From positions 1-5,256 of the forward strand of contig CALIWP010000133.1 in NCBI GenBank assembly GCA_938046705.1: a DNA stretch of 5,256 nt, in the 5' to 3' direction. Both the position numbers and the translations under genes were made by a program. Below, one piece after another: positions 4,635 through 5,256 of the stretch (the stretch's first letter is position 1; each line of letters begins with the position of its first letter). The notes below the pieces were generated by a model that worked only from the letters and a program-made list of their open reading frames with translations, was not told the DNA's origin and searched no databases. The DNA comes from an uncultured Campylobacter sp. (GTDB lineage Bacteria > Campylobacterota > Campylobacteria > Campylobacterales > Campylobacteraceae).

Positions 4635-5256
4635 TGGCGAGAAAATGTAATTTTTGCGGCGAGGTAGAGTCTGCCGATAGGAGGCTACTGGCCGATATAG
4701 ACGGGACTGCGTTTATATGCGAGCACTGCATCACCGCCGCTTACAAGGTGCTTTACGGCGAGGAGAGCCGCGAGCAAGAAAAAGAAGAGCGAACTAGAGA
4801 CTATCAAAATTTGACGCCAAAAGAGCTAAAGGTGGTGCTAGATAACTACGTCATCGGTCAAGATAAAGCCAAAAAGGTCTTTAGCGTCGGCGTTTATAAT
4901 CACTACAAAAGAATTTTTAGAAAAGGCGAGATCGAAGACGATACGGAGATCTCAAAATCAAATATCTTGCTCGTCGGCCCTACCGGTAGCGGCAAGACAC
5001 TGATGGCGCAGACTCTGGCTAAATTTCTAGACGTACCTATCGCTATCTGCGATGCGACTAGTCTAACGGAAGCCGGCTACGTCGGCGAAGATGTGGAAAA
5101 TATCCTAACTCGCCTTTTACAAGCCGCGGACGGTGACGTAAAGCGCGCCGAGCAGGGCATAGTTTTCGTCGATGAGATCGATAAGATCGCCAGAATGAGC
5201 GAAAACCGCTCGATCACGCGCGACGTGAGCGGCGAGGGCGTACAGCAGGCGCTTTT
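4634..5256 (+). CDS. clpX: ATP-dependent Clp protease ATP-binding subunit ClpX, 3' part missing
   Basis: ClpX is the hexameric AAA+ unfoldase that feeds tagged proteins to ClpP. The first 207 codons are present; full proteins are about 410-425 aa, so about half is beyond the right edge. The N-terminal C4 zinc-binding domain has Cys5, Cys8, Cys29 and Cys32. A charged linker (about 43-57) leads to the AAA+ core, which starts at [17 protein letters not shown] (60-76). Walker A is GPTGSGKT (115-122), the pore loop is GYVG (148-151), Walker B is IVFVDEID (176-183), and SGEGVQQAL closes the visible part. The ATG overlaps the lpxA TAA by one base, and AAGGA at 4621-4625, inside lpxA, is a good ribosome site with 8-nt spacing. 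Position downstream of fabZ-lpxA is the usual Campylobacter arrangement. Confidence 0.98.
   Translation, partial: MARKCNFCGEVESADRRLLADIDGTAFICEHCITAAYKVLYGEESREQEKEERTRDYQNLTPKELKVVLDNYVIGQDKAKKVFSVGVYNHYKRIFRKGEIEDDTEISKSNILLVGPTGSGKTLMAQTLAKFLDVPIAICDATSLTEAGYVGEDVENILTRLLQAADGDVKRAEQGIVFVDEIDKIARMSENRSITRDVSGEGVQQAL

Overview
The window is a chromosomal segment of a Campylobacterota bacterium, most probably a Campylobacter of the higher-GC oral group (relatives of C. showae, C. rectus, C. curvus, C. gracilis). The basis is the gene order fabZ-lpxA-clpX, which is typical of Campylobacter, the protein sequences, and a base composition near 50% GC by eye, which is high for the genus. No rRNA, tRNA, insertion sequence, phage gene or CRISPR array is visible.

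Layout. Positions 1-1097 lie on the minus strand and hold a two-gene unit: ribE (riboflavin synthase), then the first 146 codons of pgeF/yfiH (purine nucleosidase/laccase-domain family), which runs off the left edge. A 210-bp divergent intergenic region (1098-1307) separates ribE from a plus-strand Crp/Fnr-superfamily regulator with a TTG start (1308-1946). A 229-bp AT-rich intergenic region follows; it carries two inverted repeats, including a 71-bp nested palindrome just upstream of queH. queH (2176-3252) encodes epoxyqueuosine reductase with a C-terminal extension. A 136-bp gap packed with CTAAATTT-type inverted repeats leads into fabZ (GTG start), lpxA and clpX. These three are tightly packed (10-nt gap, then a 1-nt TAATG overlap) and clpX is cut by the right edge.

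Functionally these are mostly housekeeping genes: flavin synthesis, cell-wall precursor quality control, the last step of tRNA queuosine synthesis, fatty-acid elongation, the first lipid A step, and ATP-dependent proteolysis. FabZ and LpxA are linked because both use (3R)-hydroxyacyl-ACP, FabZ sending it into membrane phospholipid synthesis and LpxA into lipid A.

I find no convincing new multi-gene system. The unusual material is in the non-coding DNA: the palindromic hexamer AAATTT is extremely over-represented (about 40 copies against 1-2 expected), several intergenic inverted repeats are built from it, and the 71-bp palindrome upstream of queH looks like a structured RNA or a small dispersed repeat. 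The Crp/Fnr regulator is also unassigned and lacks the usual sensor residues.
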